From Ectopseudomonas toyotomiensis (GTDB lineage Bacteria > Pseudomonadota > Gammaproteobacteria > Pseudomonadales > Pseudomonadaceae), in the NCBI RefSeq assembly GCF_900115695.1, contig NZ_FOXK01000014.1, forward strand, positions 1 to 64,000: a stretch of DNA of 64,000 nucleotides. Reading direction: 5' to 3'. Below the pieces are notes generated by a model. That model ran no database searches, was not told the DNA's origin, and was given only the letters and a program-made list of their open reading frames with translations. This document shows, one piece after another, positions 26,702 through 37,155 of this stretch. The translations under genes and the position numbers were made by a program. Numbering within the stretch: position 1 is the first letter of the stretch; each line of letters begins with the position of its first letter.

Positions 26702-28777
26702 TCACACTTGACCGTATTGCTGGCCGTGACGCAACCAGCGTTCCAACAATGGAGCCACATGTTGTGGCCAATGTTCCAATAGTGCCTGCGCCGCGTCGCG
26801 CACGGCGGGCAGGAGGTCGGCATCACGCATCAGGTCGGCGACCTTGAATTGCAGCAGACCGGTCTGCCGGGTACCGAGCATTTCCCCTGGCCCCCTGAGT
26901 TCGAGGTCCTTCTCGGCTATGACGAAACCGTCGGTGGTCTCGCGCATGATCGCCAGGCGTTCGCGCCCGAGTTGCGACAGAGGCGCATGGTAGAGCAGCA
27001 CGCAATGGCTGGCGGCGCTGCCACGTCCGACCCGGCCGCGCAGCTGGTGCAACTGGGCCAGGCCCAGGCGCTCGGGGTTCTCGATGATCATCAGGCTGGC
27101 ATTGGGCACGTCGACGCCGACCTCGATCACCGTGGTGGCCACCAGCAGTTGCAGCTTGCCCTGCTTGAACTCATCCATCACTGCGGCTTTTTCGGCCGGT
27201 TTCATGCGCCCGTGGATCAGCCCGACGCGCAGCTCGCCCAGTGCCGCAGAAAGCTCCTCGAAGCTGGTTTCGGCGGCCTGGCAGGTGAGCTCTTCGGATT
27301 CCTCGATCAGGGTGCAGACCCAGTAGGCCTGGCGTCCCTGCTGGCAGGCATTGCGCACGCGCTCGACGACCTCGATGCGACGGCTGTCGGCGATCACCAG
27401 GGTGTTGACCGGCGTGCGCCCTGGCGGCAGCTCGTCGAGGGTCGAGGTATCCAGATCGGCGTAGGCACTCATCGCCAGGGTACGTGGGATGGGTGTGGCA
27501 GTCATGATCAACTGGTGCGGGCTCAGGCGCCCGTCGATGCCTTTCTGGCGCAGGGCCAGCCGTTGCTGCACGCCGAAACGGTGCTGCTCGTCGATGATCA
27601 CCAGGGCCAGGCGCTTGAATTTCACTTCGTCCTGGAACAGGGCGTGGGTGCCGACCACCATCGGGCAGCCGCCGGCAATCTGTTCCAGCGCGCTAGCGCG
27701 AGCCTTGCCCTTGAGCTTGCCGGCCAGCCAGGCGACATCCAGGCCAAGCGGCGCCAGCCATTTGCTGAAGTTGAGAAAGTGCTGTTCGGCGAGGATCTCG
27801 GTCGGCGCCATCAGCGCCACCTGATAACCGGCCTCCAGCGCCTGCAGGGCGGCAAGGGCGGCAACCACCGTCTTGCCGGCGCCTACGTCGCCCTGCACCA
27901 GGCGTAGCATGGGCTCGCTTTGCGCCAGGTCGTAGGCGATCTCGGCACCCACGCGCTGCTGCGCGCCAGTCGGGGCGAAGCCGAGGTTGGCGAGGTATTG
28001 CTGTGGCAGCTTCTTGGCCGGCGGCAGGGCCGGCGCTTGCTGGGCGCGCACCTGTTCACGCAGACGCTGCAGGGACAACTGATGCGTCAGCAGCTCTTCG
28101 AAGGCCAGGCGATGCTGAGCCCAGTGGCGACCCTCGGCAAGCTCTTCGACATCGGCGTCCGGCGGCGGCCGGTGCAGGTAGCGGATGGCCTCGTCCAAAG
28201 GTGCCAGGTGATAGTCGCGCGCCAGTTCGTCAGGCAGCCAGTCGGGCAGGCTGCGTGGGCCTAGGCGTGCCAGTGCCTGCTGGCTGAGCTGACGCAGGCG
28301 CTGTTGGGTCAAACCTTCGGTAGTCGGGTAGATGGGCGTAAGGCTCTGCTCCACCGGAGCCGGCTCGTCGCCGCTCTGCGCGCGGTATTCCGGGTGGTAG
28401 ATTTCCAGGCCCGTGGCGCCGGGGCGTACTTCACCGTAGCAACGCAGGGCGGTGCCGCGCTTGAGGCCGTCCTTCTGCGCCTGGCTGAAGTGGAAGAAGC
28501 GCAGGCTCAGGGTGCCGCTGCCATCCTGCAGGCGCACCAGCAGGCTGCGCCGCCGGCCCATGACGACGTCGGCACCGGCCACGATGCCCTCGACCACTGC
28601 ATCCTGCCCCGGGCGCAGCGCGCCGATGGGGGTGATGCGGGTGCGATCCTGGTAGCGCAGCGGCAGGTGGAACAGCACGTCCTGCAGGTTTTCCAGGCCG
28701 ACCTTGGCGAGTTTTTCCGCCAGTGCGGCGCCCACGCCCTTGAGCGCGGTGACCGGGACTGTCGCCAGCTCGCCCAC
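26702..28777 (-). CDS. recG: ATP-dependent DNA helicase RecG
   Basis: This 691-residue branch-migration helicase reverses stalled forks and processes recombination intermediates. The N-terminal wedge OB-fold (about 60-160) is followed by helicase motifs: I GDVGAGKTVVA (about 295), II DEQHRFG, III TATPIPRT, V VATTVIEVGVDVPNA and VI QLRGRVGRG. Length equals that of P. aeruginosa RecG as I recall. It starts 7 bp after oxyR on the same strand, matching the known oxyR-recG operon. Confidence 0.97.
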   Translation of the reverse strand: MGELATVPVTALKGVGAALAEKLAKVGLENLQDVLFHLPLRYQDRTRITPIGALRPGQDAVVEGIVAGADVVMGRRRSLLVRLQDGSGTLSLRFFHFSQAQKDGLKRGTALRCYGEVRPGATGLEIYHPEYRAQSGDEPAPVEQSLTPIYPTTEGLTQQRLRQLSQQALARLGPRSLPDWLPDELARDYHLAPLDEAIRYLHRPPPDADVEELAEGRHWAQHRLAFEELLTHQLSLQRLREQVRAQQAPALPPAKKLPQQYLANLGFAPTGAQQRVGAEIAYDLAQSEPMLRLVQGDVGAGKTVVAALAALQALEAGYQVALMAPTEILAEQHFLNFSKWLAPLGLDVAWLAGKLKGKARASALEQIAGGCPMVVGTHALFQDEVKFKRLALVIIDEQHRFGVQQRLALRQKGIDGRLSPHQLIMTATPIPRTLAMSAYADLDTSTLDELPPGRTPVNTLVIADSRRIEVVERVRNACQQGRQAYWVCTLIEESEELTCQAAETSFEELSAALGELRVGLIHGRMKPAEKAAVMDEFKQGKLQLLVATTVIEVGVDVPNASLMIIENPERLGLAQLHQLRGRVGRGSAASHCVLLYHAPLSQLGRERLAIMRETTDGFVIAEKDLELRGPGEMLGTRQTGLLQFKVADLMRDADLLPAVRDAAQALLEHWPQHVAPLLERWLRHGQQYGQV

Positions 28778-28784
28778 GTTGACC

Positions 28785-29711
28785 TCAGGCGCTCTTGGCC
28801 TGCGGGCGGGCCACCGAGCACAGGCGGATGGAGTCGGCCAGCACCTCGATGGCGTTGGGGCGCGGGAAGCTGGCGCGCCAGGCGATGGCCACGGTACGGA
28901 ATGGTGTCGGTGCAGTGAGCGGACGTACTTCGATCACGCCTGGCGCGTAGTGGTGGCTGTCCACCGCCGAGAACGGCAGGATCGACACACCAAGACCCGA
29001 GGCGACCATGTGACGAATGGTTTCCAGCGAGCTGGATTCTACCGTGGTGTGCTTGGCATTGTCCTCGCCGCCCTTGCGCAGCGACGGGCAGGCTTCGAGC
29101 ACCTGATCACGGAAACAGTGGCCTTCGCCGAGCAGCAGCAGGCTCTTGTCGTTGAGCAGCTTGGCATCGATGCTCTCCAGCGCCGCCCAGGGGTGGCCGG
29201 CCGGCAGCAGGGCGTAGAACGGCTCGTCGTAAAGCGGCTTGGTCAGCACATCGGCTTCCTGGAAGGGCAGGGCGATGATGATGGCGTCCAGCTCGCCGGT
29301 GCGCAGCTTGTCGCGCAGCACGTGAGTGAAGTTCTCTTCGATGTACAGCGGCATGTCCGGCGCGACCCGGTGCAGCTGCGGAATCAGATGCGGGAACAGG
29401 TAAGGGCCGACGGTGTAGATCGCGCCGATCTTCAGTGGCGCGGCCAGCTGGTTCTTGCCGGCCTGAGCCAGTTCGCGAATGCCCTGGGCCTGCTCCAGCA
29501 CCTTCTGTGCCTGGGTGACGATGCCTTCACCGACCGGCGTCAGGCGTACGGCGCTCTTGCTGCGCTCGAAGATCAGCACACCCAGTTCGTCCTCCAGCTT
29601 CTTCACGCCAACCGACAGGGTCGGCTGGCTGACGTGGCAGCGTTCGGCAGCGCGGCCGAAATGCTGTTCCTGGGCGAGGGTGACGATGTACCGCAGTTCG
29701 GTGAGGGTCAT
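28785..29711 (-). CDS. oxyR: hydrogen peroxide-sensing regulator OxyR
   Basis: This 308-residue LysR-type regulator has an N-terminal HTH (FGRAAERCHVSQPTLSVGVKKLEDELG). The two redox cysteines are present in GHCFRDQVLEACPSL (C199/C208 in E. coli numbering). It activates catalase and alkyl hydroperoxide reductase genes under peroxide. It heads the oxyR-recG transcription unit. Confidence 0.95.
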   Translation of the reverse strand: MTLTELRYIVTLAQEQHFGRAAERCHVSQPTLSVGVKKLEDELGVLIFERSKSAVRLTPVGEGIVTQAQKVLEQAQGIRELAQAGKNQLAAPLKIGAIYTVGPYLFPHLIPQLHRVAPDMPLYIEENFTHVLRDKLRTGELDAIIIALPFQEADVLTKPLYDEPFYALLPAGHPWAALESIDAKLLNDKSLLLLGEGHCFRDQVLEACPSLRKGGEDNAKHTTVESSSLETIRHMVASGLGVSILPFSAVDSHHYAPGVIEVRPLTAPTPFRTVAIAWRASFPRPNAIEVLADSIRLCSVARPQAKSA

Positions 29712-29809
29712 AGTGTTTATCCATTAAGTTGCCGACAAGCATAGCCTTTGCATACGAATGAACCAACCGGGCTACACTGCGCCTTTGCAAAAATGTCATG
29801 GAGAAAAGC

Positions 29810-30667
29810 ATGTCGGGATGCAACAGCCTGCTGATTGCCGGGTGTGGAGATGTCGGTACCCGCCTCGGCCTGCGCATGGCCGCACAAGGCTGGCGCGTGA
29901 TGGGTATGCGTCGCAATGTGGCTGCGCTACCGGCCGTCATCGAGCCGCTGGCCGGTGACCTGCACGCCGATGCCTGTCCGCCGGATTGGCCGCAAGGGCC
30001 GCTGGATTACCTGCTGTACTGCGCAGCCGCCACCGAGCACGACGAGGCCGGCTACCGCGCTGCCTATGTCGATGGCCTACGCCGCGTGCTGAGCTGGCTG
30101 GCGCAGCATGGCCAGCGCCCGCGCCGCATCCTGTTCGCCTCCAGCAGCGGGGTATACGGGCAGCAGGACGGCGAGTGGGTAGACGAGGATTCTCCTGCCG
30201 AAGCCCAGAGTTTTTCTGCGGTGATCATGCGCGAGGCCGAGCGCGTCGCGCTCGACTGCGGTTTGCCAGCGACCACGGTGCGTCTGACCGGCCTCTACGG
30301 CCCCGGCCGCGAGTGGTTGCTGGGGCAGGTGCGCGGTGGCTATCGGGTCAGCGAGACGCCGCCGCTGTATGGCAACCGCATTCATGTCGATGACGCGGCG
30401 GGGCTGTTCGCCACGCTGTTGCAGGCGGACGCCGCTGGCGTGCCCTTGGCCGATTGCTACCTGGGTGTCGACGATGAGCCGGCGCCGCTGCACGAGGTGG
30501 TAAGTTGGCTGCGTGAGCAACTGGGCGTCAGTCACTGGAGCGATGAGCAGCGCGTGCGCCGCGCCGGCAGCAAGCGTTGCAGCAATGCCCGCGCCCGTGC
30601 GCTGGGCTGGGCGCCGCAGTATCCGAGCTACCGCGAGGGCTATGCGGCGATCCTCGCCGAGCGCTGA
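29810..30667 (+). CDS. NAD-dependent epimerase/dehydratase-like protein (SDR)
   Basis: This 285-residue extended SDR-fold protein has an N-terminal Rossmann motif (LLIAGCGDVGTRLGLRMA). A GVYG pattern stands at the catalytic Tyr position, and TVRLTGLYGPGREWLLGQV is typical of the family. The usual YxxxK is not clear (SAVIMREAERVAL), so catalysis may be lost or altered. GGAGA before the ATG at 29810 decides the start. Substrate unknown. It ends one base before the AraC gene begins. Confidence 0.75.
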   Translation: MSGCNSLLIAGCGDVGTRLGLRMAAQGWRVMGMRRNVAALPAVIEPLAGDLHADACPPDWPQGPLDYLLYCAAATEHDEAGYRAAYVDGLRRVLSWLAQHGQRPRRILFASSSGVYGQQDGEWVDEDSPAEAQSFSAVIMREAERVALDCGLPATTVRLTGLYGPGREWLLGQVRGGYRVSETPPLYGNRIHVDDAAGLFATLLQADAAGVPLADCYLGVDDEPAPLHEVVSWLREQLGVSHWSDEQRVRRAGSKRCSNARARALGWAPQYPSYREGYAAILAER

Positions 30668-30668
30668 A

Positions 30669-31469
30669 ATGGACGCCAACAGCTTGCTGGCCAAGCCCTG
30701 GCTGCCGGGCGTCGAGCTGTTTCACGCCGACTTCTCCGGGCAGGCCTTTGGCCGTCACAGTCACGATGCCTTTGCCATCGGCGCTATCGTGCAGGGTGTC
30801 GGAGGCTACCAGTGCCGAGGTCAGCGCTATGCGCTGCCTGCCGGCACCCTGTCGCTGATGAACCCCGAAGAGCCGCATACCGGGCACGCCGAATCGGCGC
30901 GTGTGGTTTATCGCATGCTCTATGTCGAGGAGTCGCGGCTGCCGGCGCTGCTCGGGCGCAAGCGCCTGCCCAATGGCTTCGGCACGCTCAACCCGGATGA
31001 CGACGGCCAGGTCTCGACAGGCCTGGCACGGCTGGCCGGCGAGTTCGAGCGGGGCGATGCGCTGGCGCTGGAGAGCGAACTGCTGGCGCTGTTGGAGCTG
31101 GTCTTTGTCCGCCACGGCGGCTTGCGCGAGGCGCGACCGGCATTTCGTGACAGCGGGGTGACGGCGTACCTGCGTGATTACCTGGAAGCGCACTACGCCG
31201 AGGCCGTCAGTCTGGAGCAGCTGGCCGCACTGGTGCAGCGTCACCCACGCCACCTGATCGAAGCCTTCCGCCGTGCCTATGGCGTGCCGCCGCATACCTA
31301 TCTGCTGCAGCGCCGAGTGCGTGAGGCCAAGCGTAGGTTATTGCAAGGCCAGGCCCTGGCCGGTGTCGCACTGGACCTGGGCTTTTATGACCAGGCGCAT
31401 TTCAATGGGGTGTTTCGCCGTTTCACCGGGGTCACTCCGGGGCGTTTTCGTACGCTGGCGACGGGTTGA
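30669..31469 (+). CDS. AraC-family regulator with cupin-like sensor domain
   Basis: This 266-residue regulator has an N-terminal AraC-binding (cupin) domain (about 15-150; HSHDAFAIGAIVQGVGGYQCRGQRYALPAGTLSLMNPEEPHTG) and two C-terminal HTH motifs (VSLEQLAALVQRHPRHLIEAFRRAYGVPPHTYLLQRRV and VALDLGFYDQAHFNGVFRRFTGVTPGRFR). Regulators of this layout often control adjacent LysE-type exporters, and one lies about 600 bp away. The 3' end overlaps the facing P-loop gene by 38 bp. Confidence 0.88.
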   Translation: MDANSLLAKPWLPGVELFHADFSGQAFGRHSHDAFAIGAIVQGVGGYQCRGQRYALPAGTLSLMNPEEPHTGHAESARVVYRMLYVEESRLPALLGRKRLPNGFGTLNPDDDGQVSTGLARLAGEFERGDALALESELLALLELVFVRHGGLREARPAFRDSGVTAYLRDYLEAHYAEAVSLEQLAALVQRHPRHLIEAFRRAYGVPPHTYLLQRRVREAKRRLLQGQALAGVALDLGFYDQAHFNGVFRRFTGVTPGRFRTLATG

Positions 31470-32010
31470 GGCCACTGCACTGCAGCACGAAGTCGCGGCG
31501 CTGCGCCAGGCTCATTCGCGGTACCTCGATCAGTCGATAACCGGCTTCTACATAGACTTCGCGCATCACCGCGCAGGTCCGTTCGGCCTCGGCCGCATCC
31601 TGGCGGCGCTCGTGGTCGTTGCGGTAGATCTGCGGCCAGTGCGGCAGCAGGAAGACCTGCCTCTGGTAACGCAATTGGCGCACCGCCTGTAGCAGATGCT
31701 CGCCGACCGGCAGGTCGTTCAGGCGCAGGTAGCCGATGATATCGACCAGGCTGCGGTCAAAGAACACCGGCCCTTTCCTCGTCAGCGCCTGGCGGTGAGC
31801 CCTGAGTTCCCACGCCAGCATCAGTTCGGCGAACAGCCTCGGGTCGTGCCAGGGCAGGCCCAGGCCGGCGATGGCTTGCTGATCACGAATGATCTCCCGA
31901 CCGGCTTCCTCGACGACGTTTTGGCCCTTCTGGGCCAGGGCTGCCAGCAAACTACTTTTGCCGCTACCGGGGCCGCCGGTTAGGGCATGGAAAGGTGGGT
32001 GACATGACAT
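31432..32010 (-). CDS. AAA_28-type P-loop NTPase
   Basis: This 192-residue protein has a Walker A GGPGSGKSSL near the N-terminus and VFFDRSLVDIIGYL as Walker B region, the layout of AAA_28 ATPases related to NadR-type kinases. The start at 32010 is supported by AGAGGAG at good spacing; a longer in-frame version is possible. The role is unknown; a small-molecule kinase is possible. It overlaps the AraC gene tail to tail and is divergent from lysE. Confidence 0.72.
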   Translation of the reverse strand: MSCHPPFHALTGGPGSGKSSLLAALAQKGQNVVEEAGREIIRDQQAIAGLGLPWHDPRLFAELMLAWELRAHRQALTRKGPVFFDRSLVDIIGYLRLNDLPVGEHLLQAVRQLRYQRQVFLLPHWPQIYRNDHERRQDAAEAERTCAVMREVYVEAGYRLIEVPRMSLAQRRDFVLQCSGLNPSPAYENAPE

Positions 32011-32088
32011 ACGCTGGGCTCCTCTGAGTTTTTTCCAATACATCGACACTGCCAGTTGCCGAAACTGCCTCCGCCAAACGGAGGTTCC

Positions 32089-32706
32089 ATGTTCGCGTTG
32101 TTTCTACTGGTGGCCGGTACTCATTTCGCGGCCTTGCTGTCGCCTGGGCCGGACTTCTTTCTGTTGATTCGCACCGCTCTGGCCAAGGGCCAGCGCCAGG
32201 CCGACGGTTGCGCCTGCGGCATTGCGCTGGCCAACCTGCTGAGCATGCTGCTGGTGCTGTTCGTCATGGCGTTGTTACCCGCCGAGGGCAGTTGGCTGTG
32301 GCGCTGCTTGCAGGTCGTCGGCGGGCTGTATTTCGCCTGGATCGGCCTGCAGGCGCTGGCCTCGCGGCGAGATCTGGTCCTGCCGCAGGGTGATCAGCTG
32401 AGGCTCGGCGGGGTGTGGAAGGGCATGCGTCAGGGCCTTCTGGCCAGCAGCCTCAATCCCAAATTGCCGCTGTTCTACGCCGGGCTATTCGGGGTCTTGC
32501 GCGAGTCGGCAATGCCGGCATGGGGGCTGGGCCTGGCGATGCTATGGATGACCCTGGTGGTGCTGTTTTGGGATCTGGCGCTGGTGCGCCTGCTCGATCA
32601 GGCGCGTTGGCGCAGTTGGTTGCAGCGGCGCGTGAGCTGGCTGGATCGCGGTTGCGGTGGCCTGTTGCTTGCGCTGGGAGGCTGGCTGTTGCTGGGGGCT
32701 CTATAG
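32089..32706 (+). CDS. LysE/RhtB-family amino-acid exporter
   Basis: This 205-residue inner-membrane protein has about six hydrophobic segments and the LysE family motif LLSPGPDFFLLIRTALAKGQRQADGCACGIALANLL near the N-terminus. It likely exports an amino acid or derivative. GGAGG precedes the ATG at 32089. The nearby AraC regulator (30669-31469) may control it, by analogy with common AraC-LysE pairs. Confidence 0.87.
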   Translation: MFALFLLVAGTHFAALLSPGPDFFLLIRTALAKGQRQADGCACGIALANLLSMLLVLFVMALLPAEGSWLWRCLQVVGGLYFAWIGLQALASRRDLVLPQGDQLRLGGVWKGMRQGLLASSLNPKLPLFYAGLFGVLRESAMPAWGLGLAMLWMTLVVLFWDLALVRLLDQARWRSWLQRRVSWLDRGCGGLLLALGGWLLLGAL

Positions 32707-32743
32707 CGTGGCGCCGCTCCTGCCCGGAGGCGGCGCCTGCTGA

Positions 32744-33475
32744 TCAGCGGCGCTTGAGCAGCCAGCGCTGCGGGCCGGGCTGGTACTCGGGCATCTCGTC
32801 GAACTGGGCGCGGTTCTGCGCTTCGAAGATGCGCAACTGATTGCCTTCATGCACGAACAACCAGGGGCTACCCTGATCACCGGCTTGCAGCCAGAGACTG
32901 TCATGTTCGCCGCTCATGGCCGCGCAGTCGCCTGCCAGGCACAGGGCGAAGCGTTCGGCGCCGGGCAGGCCTTGTACCTGCCCGTCGCTGTTGAAGCGCA
33001 CCAGGCCGCCCTGGCCCAGACCTTCCTCGATCAGCCAGTCGCCGCCCAGGTAGTCGCGATATAGCGCCTGCTCGAAGCTGCTGCCCAGTGGCTTGGGTTC
33101 GTTGGAGCTGTTGACGCGGGCGAAGTGCTGCTCGGGCCAGTATTCGCTGGCGATCTGCAGCAGTTCGCCGTTCTGAATGGCGAGCTGCTCGTTGTAATCT
33201 CCGTAGAAGGTCACCTGCCAACGCCCCTCTCCGGCACCCTGCAGCCTGCCCTCGGCCAGCTCGAAGCCGTTGCTGTAGCTGGCCTGCTGTCGTTCGGGGG
33301 TGATCTGCCATTCGAGGTTGGGGCCGTAGGCGAGCAGGGCTTCGCGCAGGCGACCGCTCTCGCGGGCGGCATCGATGACTGCCTGGTTGATCCAGGTACC
33401 GCTCGGGTCGTTGTTCGGTGTGCTGGCGCAGGCGCCGAGCAGGGCGCCGCATAGCAGCAGAGGAAGCAGACGCAT
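32744..33475 (-). CDS. lipoprotein of unknown function
   Basis: This 243-residue protein has a type II signal peptide (MRLLPLLLCGALLGAC) with Cys16 as lipidation site. The mature part is beta-rich with GTWINQAVIDAARESG and LLKRR at the end. It resembles META/lipocalin-like small envelope proteins, but I cannot assign a family. GGAGA precedes the ATG at 33475; a start four codons earlier is possible. Confidence 0.72.
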   Translation of the reverse strand: MRLLPLLLCGALLGACASTPNNDPSGTWINQAVIDAARESGRLREALLAYGPNLEWQITPERQQASYSNGFELAEGRLQGAGEGRWQVTFYGDYNEQLAIQNGELLQIASEYWPEQHFARVNSSNEPKPLGSSFEQALYRDYLGGDWLIEEGLGQGGLVRFNSDGQVQGLPGAERFALCLAGDCAAMSGEHDSLWLQAGDQGSPWLFVHEGNQLRIFEAQNRAQFDEMPEYQPGPQRWLLKRR

Positions 33476-33530
33476 GGCGATCTCCATGCCGGGGAAGGGC
33501 GAGCGGGGCCTGCTGCCCCGCTCGAACGAC

Positions 33531-33911
33531 TTACTCGATGACCAGAATAGCGTCCATTTCCACCTGCGCACCGCGCGGCAGAGCGGCTACGCCGATGGCG
33601 GCACGCGCCGGGTAGGGCTGCTCGAAATAACGGCCCATGACTTCGTTGACCTTGGCGAAGTGCGACAGGTCGGTGAGAAAGATGTTCAGCTTGACGATGT
33701 CCTTGAACGAACCGCCGGCGGCTTCGGCGACGGCCTTGAGGTTCTCGAAGACCTGCACGGTCTGTGCTTCGAAGCCCTCGACCAGCTCCATGCTCACCGG
33801 GTCCAGCGGAATCTGGCCGGACATGTAGACGGTGTTGCCCGCCTTGATCGCCTGGGAGTAGGTGCCGATGGCGGCGGGGGCCTTGTCGCTGGTGATGACG
33901 GTCTTGCTCAT
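33531..33911 (-). CDS. ridA: RidA family enamine/imine deaminase
   Basis: This 126-residue protein has RidA (YjgF) signatures: [32 protein letters not shown] at the N-terminus and [25 protein letters not shown] at the C-terminus, with the catalytic Arg in YPARAAIGV. It hydrolyses reactive 2-aminoacrylate and related imines released by PLP enzymes. AAGGAG precedes the ATG. It lies downstream of spoT on the same strand, as I recall for P. aeruginosa. Confidence 0.94.
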   Translation of the reverse strand: MSKTVITSDKAPAAIGTYSQAIKAGNTVYMSGQIPLDPVSMELVEGFEAQTVQVFENLKAVAEAAGGSFKDIVKLNIFLTDLSHFAKVNEVMGRYFEQPYPARAAIGVAALPRGAQVEMDAILVIE

Positions 33912-33971
33912 GAATCGCTCCTTGTGAGAACTGGCTGGGTCAGCCTACAGACTGGAAACAGGGGAATTGTG

Positions 33972-36083
33972 TCAGGCGCGTACTCGGGTGATACGCATCA
34001 CGCCCTTGAGCGCGCGCAGTTTCTTGATCACGCGGGCCAGGTGCACGCGGTCATGCACGCTGACCACCAACTGCACCACGCTGATACGGCCGTCGCGTTC
34101 GTCCATGCTGATCTTCTCGATGTTGCCATCGGCGGCATTGACGCTGCTGGCCAGCAGAGCGATCAGGCCGCGCTGGTGTTCCAGCTCGACGCGCAGTTCG
34201 ACGTTGAATTCGCCGGTGACATCCTTGGCCCAGTTGAGCTGGATGCATTTTTCCGGATTGTGGCGGATATCGACGATGTTCCGGCAGCTCTCCATGTGCA
34301 CCACCATGCCCTTGCCGGCAGACAGGTAGCCGACGATGGGGTCGCCCGGAATCGGCGTGCAGCACTTGGCGTAGCTCATCACCAGGCCTTCGGTGCCGCG
34401 AATCGCCAGCGGCCCTTCGCTGCTCGGCAGGGTTTCGTCGCCACTCTCGGCCAGCAGGCGGCGGGCGACGACGTAGGCCATGCGGTTGCCCAGGCCGATG
34501 TCTTCGAGCAGGTCCTCGATGACTTCCTGGCGGTATTCGCCGAGTACCGCCTGTACGCGCTCGGGTGCGATCTTCTCCAGGTGCGTATCGAAGCTGGCCA
34601 GCACCTTGTTCAGCAGGCGTTCGCCGAGGCTGATCGATTCCGAGCGGCGCTGCTGCTTGAGGGCATGGCGGATATGCGTGCGCGCCTTGCCGGTGACCAC
34701 GAAGTTGAGCCAGGCCGGATTCGGCCGGGCGCCCGGTGCGGTGACGATTTCTACCGTCGAGCCACTTTCCAGTGCCTGCGACAGCGGCGCCAGGCGCCGA
34801 TTGATGCGGCACGCGATGCAGGTATTGCCGACGTCGGTGTGCACCGCGTAGGCGAAATCGACCGCGGTGGAGCCCTTCGGCAGCTCCATGATGCGGCCCT
34901 TGGGCGTGAACACGTAGACCTCGTCGGGGAACAGGTCGATCTTCACGCTTTCGATGAATTCCAGCGAGTTGCCGGCGCGCTGTTGCAGCTCCAGCACACC
35001 TTTGACCCATTGGCGGGCTCGGGCGTGGTTGCCCTTCGGCGCTTCGTCCTCGTTGGACTTGTACAGCCAGTGCGCGGCGATGCCGTTGTTGGCCATCTCT
35101 TCCATTTCGCGGGTGCGGATCTGGATCTCGATGGGCACGCCGTGCATGCCGAACAGCGTGGTGTGCAGCGACTGGTAGCCGTTGGCCTTGGGGATCGCGA
35201 TGTAATCCTTGAAGCGGCCGGGCAGTGGCTTGTACAGGTTATGCACGGCGCCGAGCACGCGGTAGCAGGTGTCGACCTTGTCGACGATGATGCGGAAGGC
35301 GTAGACGTCCATGATCTCGTTGAACGCCTTACGCTTGCCGCGCATCTTCTGGTAGATGCTGTAGAGGTGCTTCTCGCGGCCGATCACTTCACCTTCCATG
35401 CCTTCGCGTTGCAGGCACATCTGGATCGATTCCTCGATCTTGGCGACGATTTCCTTGCGGTTGCCCCGAGCGCGGCGCACGGCGGCGCGGATGCGCTCGG
35501 AGCGCATCGGGTGCATGGCCTTGAAGCCCAGGTCTTCGAACTCCACGCGCATGTTGTGCATGCCCAGCCGGTTAGCGATGGGTGCGTAGATTTCCAGGGT
35601 TTCCTTGGCGATGCGCCGGCTCTTCTCGTGCGGCATGGCATCGAGGGTGCGCATGTTGTGCAGGCGGTCGGCAAGCTTGACCAGAATTACGCGGATGTCG
35701 CGGGCCATGGCCATGGCCATCTTCTGGAAGTTCTCTGCCTGCGCCTCGGCCTTGGTCTCGAAGTTCATCTGGGTCAGCTTGCTGACCCCGTCGACCAGTT
35801 CGGCCACGGTTTCGCCGAACTGCGCGTTGAGCGCTTCCTTGGCGATGCCGGTGTCTTCGATCACATCGTGCAGCATGGCGGCCATCAGACTCTGATGATC
35901 CATGTGCATATCGGCGAGGATGCTGGCCACGGCCAGCGGATGGGTCACGTAGGCTTCGCCACTGCGGCGGCGTTGGCCATCGTGCGCCTGTTCGGCGTAG
36001 AAGTAGGCGCGGCGAACCAGGTTGACCTGGTCATGGCCGAGATAGGCCGAAAGTCGGTCGGCGAGAGCGTCTATACCAGCCAT
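33972..36083 (-). CDS. spoT: bifunctional (p)ppGpp synthetase/hydrolase SpoT
   Basis: This 703-residue stringent-response enzyme has an N-terminal HD hydrolase domain (HDVIEDT at 72-78; DRLHNMRTL). The synthetase domain has AFRIIVDKVDTCYRVLG and GYQSLHTTLFG, and TGS and ACT domains follow at the C-terminus. Both catalytic halves look intact. It sits in the conserved gmk-rpoZ-spoT order. Confidence 0.96.
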   Translation of the reverse strand: MAGIDALADRLSAYLGHDQVNLVRRAYFYAEQAHDGQRRRSGEAYVTHPLAVASILADMHMDHQSLMAAMLHDVIEDTGIAKEALNAQFGETVAELVDGVSKLTQMNFETKAEAQAENFQKMAMAMARDIRVILVKLADRLHNMRTLDAMPHEKSRRIAKETLEIYAPIANRLGMHNMRVEFEDLGFKAMHPMRSERIRAAVRRARGNRKEIVAKIEESIQMCLQREGMEGEVIGREKHLYSIYQKMRGKRKAFNEIMDVYAFRIIVDKVDTCYRVLGAVHNLYKPLPGRFKDYIAIPKANGYQSLHTTLFGMHGVPIEIQIRTREMEEMANNGIAAHWLYKSNEDEAPKGNHARARQWVKGVLELQQRAGNSLEFIESVKIDLFPDEVYVFTPKGRIMELPKGSTAVDFAYAVHTDVGNTCIACRINRRLAPLSQALESGSTVEIVTAPGARPNPAWLNFVVTGKARTHIRHALKQQRRSESISLGERLLNKVLASFDTHLEKIAPERVQAVLGEYRQEVIEDLLEDIGLGNRMAYVVARRLLAESGDETLPSSEGPLAIRGTEGLVMSYAKCCTPIPGDPIVGYLSAGKGMVVHMESCRNIVDIRHNPEKCIQLNWAKDVTGEFNVELRVELEHQRGLIALLASSVNAADGNIEKISMDERDGRISVVQLVVSVHDRVHLARVIKKLRALKGVMRITRVRA

Positions 36084-36146
36084 GGGGTATTCCCCTCATG
36101 ACCGGTTTGGCTACACGCCGCGCAACTTCGACCCGGCATCATCGAC

Positions 36147-36410
36147 TTACAGAGGCTCGTTGGCCTCTTCCTCGAAGGCAGCGAACAGCGGTTCTTCTTC
36201 GACGATGTCTTCTTGGGCGATCACTTCGTAGTCCACCAGGCCGGCAGCGATTTCGCGCAGGGCCACTACGGTGGGCTTGTCGTTTTCCCAAGCCACTTTC
36301 GGCTCTTTGCCGCCGGTGGCCAGCTGGCGCGAACGCTTGGTCGCGAGCATGACCAGTTCGAAGCGGTTATCAACGTTGTCCAGGCAATCTTCGACGGTAA
36401 CGCGAGCCAT
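36147..36410 (-). CDS. rpoZ: RNA polymerase omega subunit
   Basis: This 87-residue protein matches the omega subunit ([34 protein letters not shown]). Omega helps assemble RNA polymerase and forms a ppGpp site with beta-prime, which fits its place just ahead of spoT. It lies about 95 bp after gmk. Confidence 0.97.
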   Translation of the reverse strand: MARVTVEDCLDNVDNRFELVMLATKRSRQLATGGKEPKVAWENDKPTVVALREIAAGLVDYEVIAQEDIVEEEPLFAAFEEEANEPL

Positions 36411-36504
36411 GGTGTTCCTCGTAACTTGTGCGGATAAGCTTGGCCCGAGCGGGCGAGCGGACTGAATAGTCTAAAAAATCACCAGCGACAATGGAAGCGC
36501 TGTT

Positions 36505-37155
<651 letters not shown>

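Noticed and set aside
33375-36101. A 908-residue plus-strand frame
   Set aside because: It is antisense to ridA and spoT, both of which have full family signatures.
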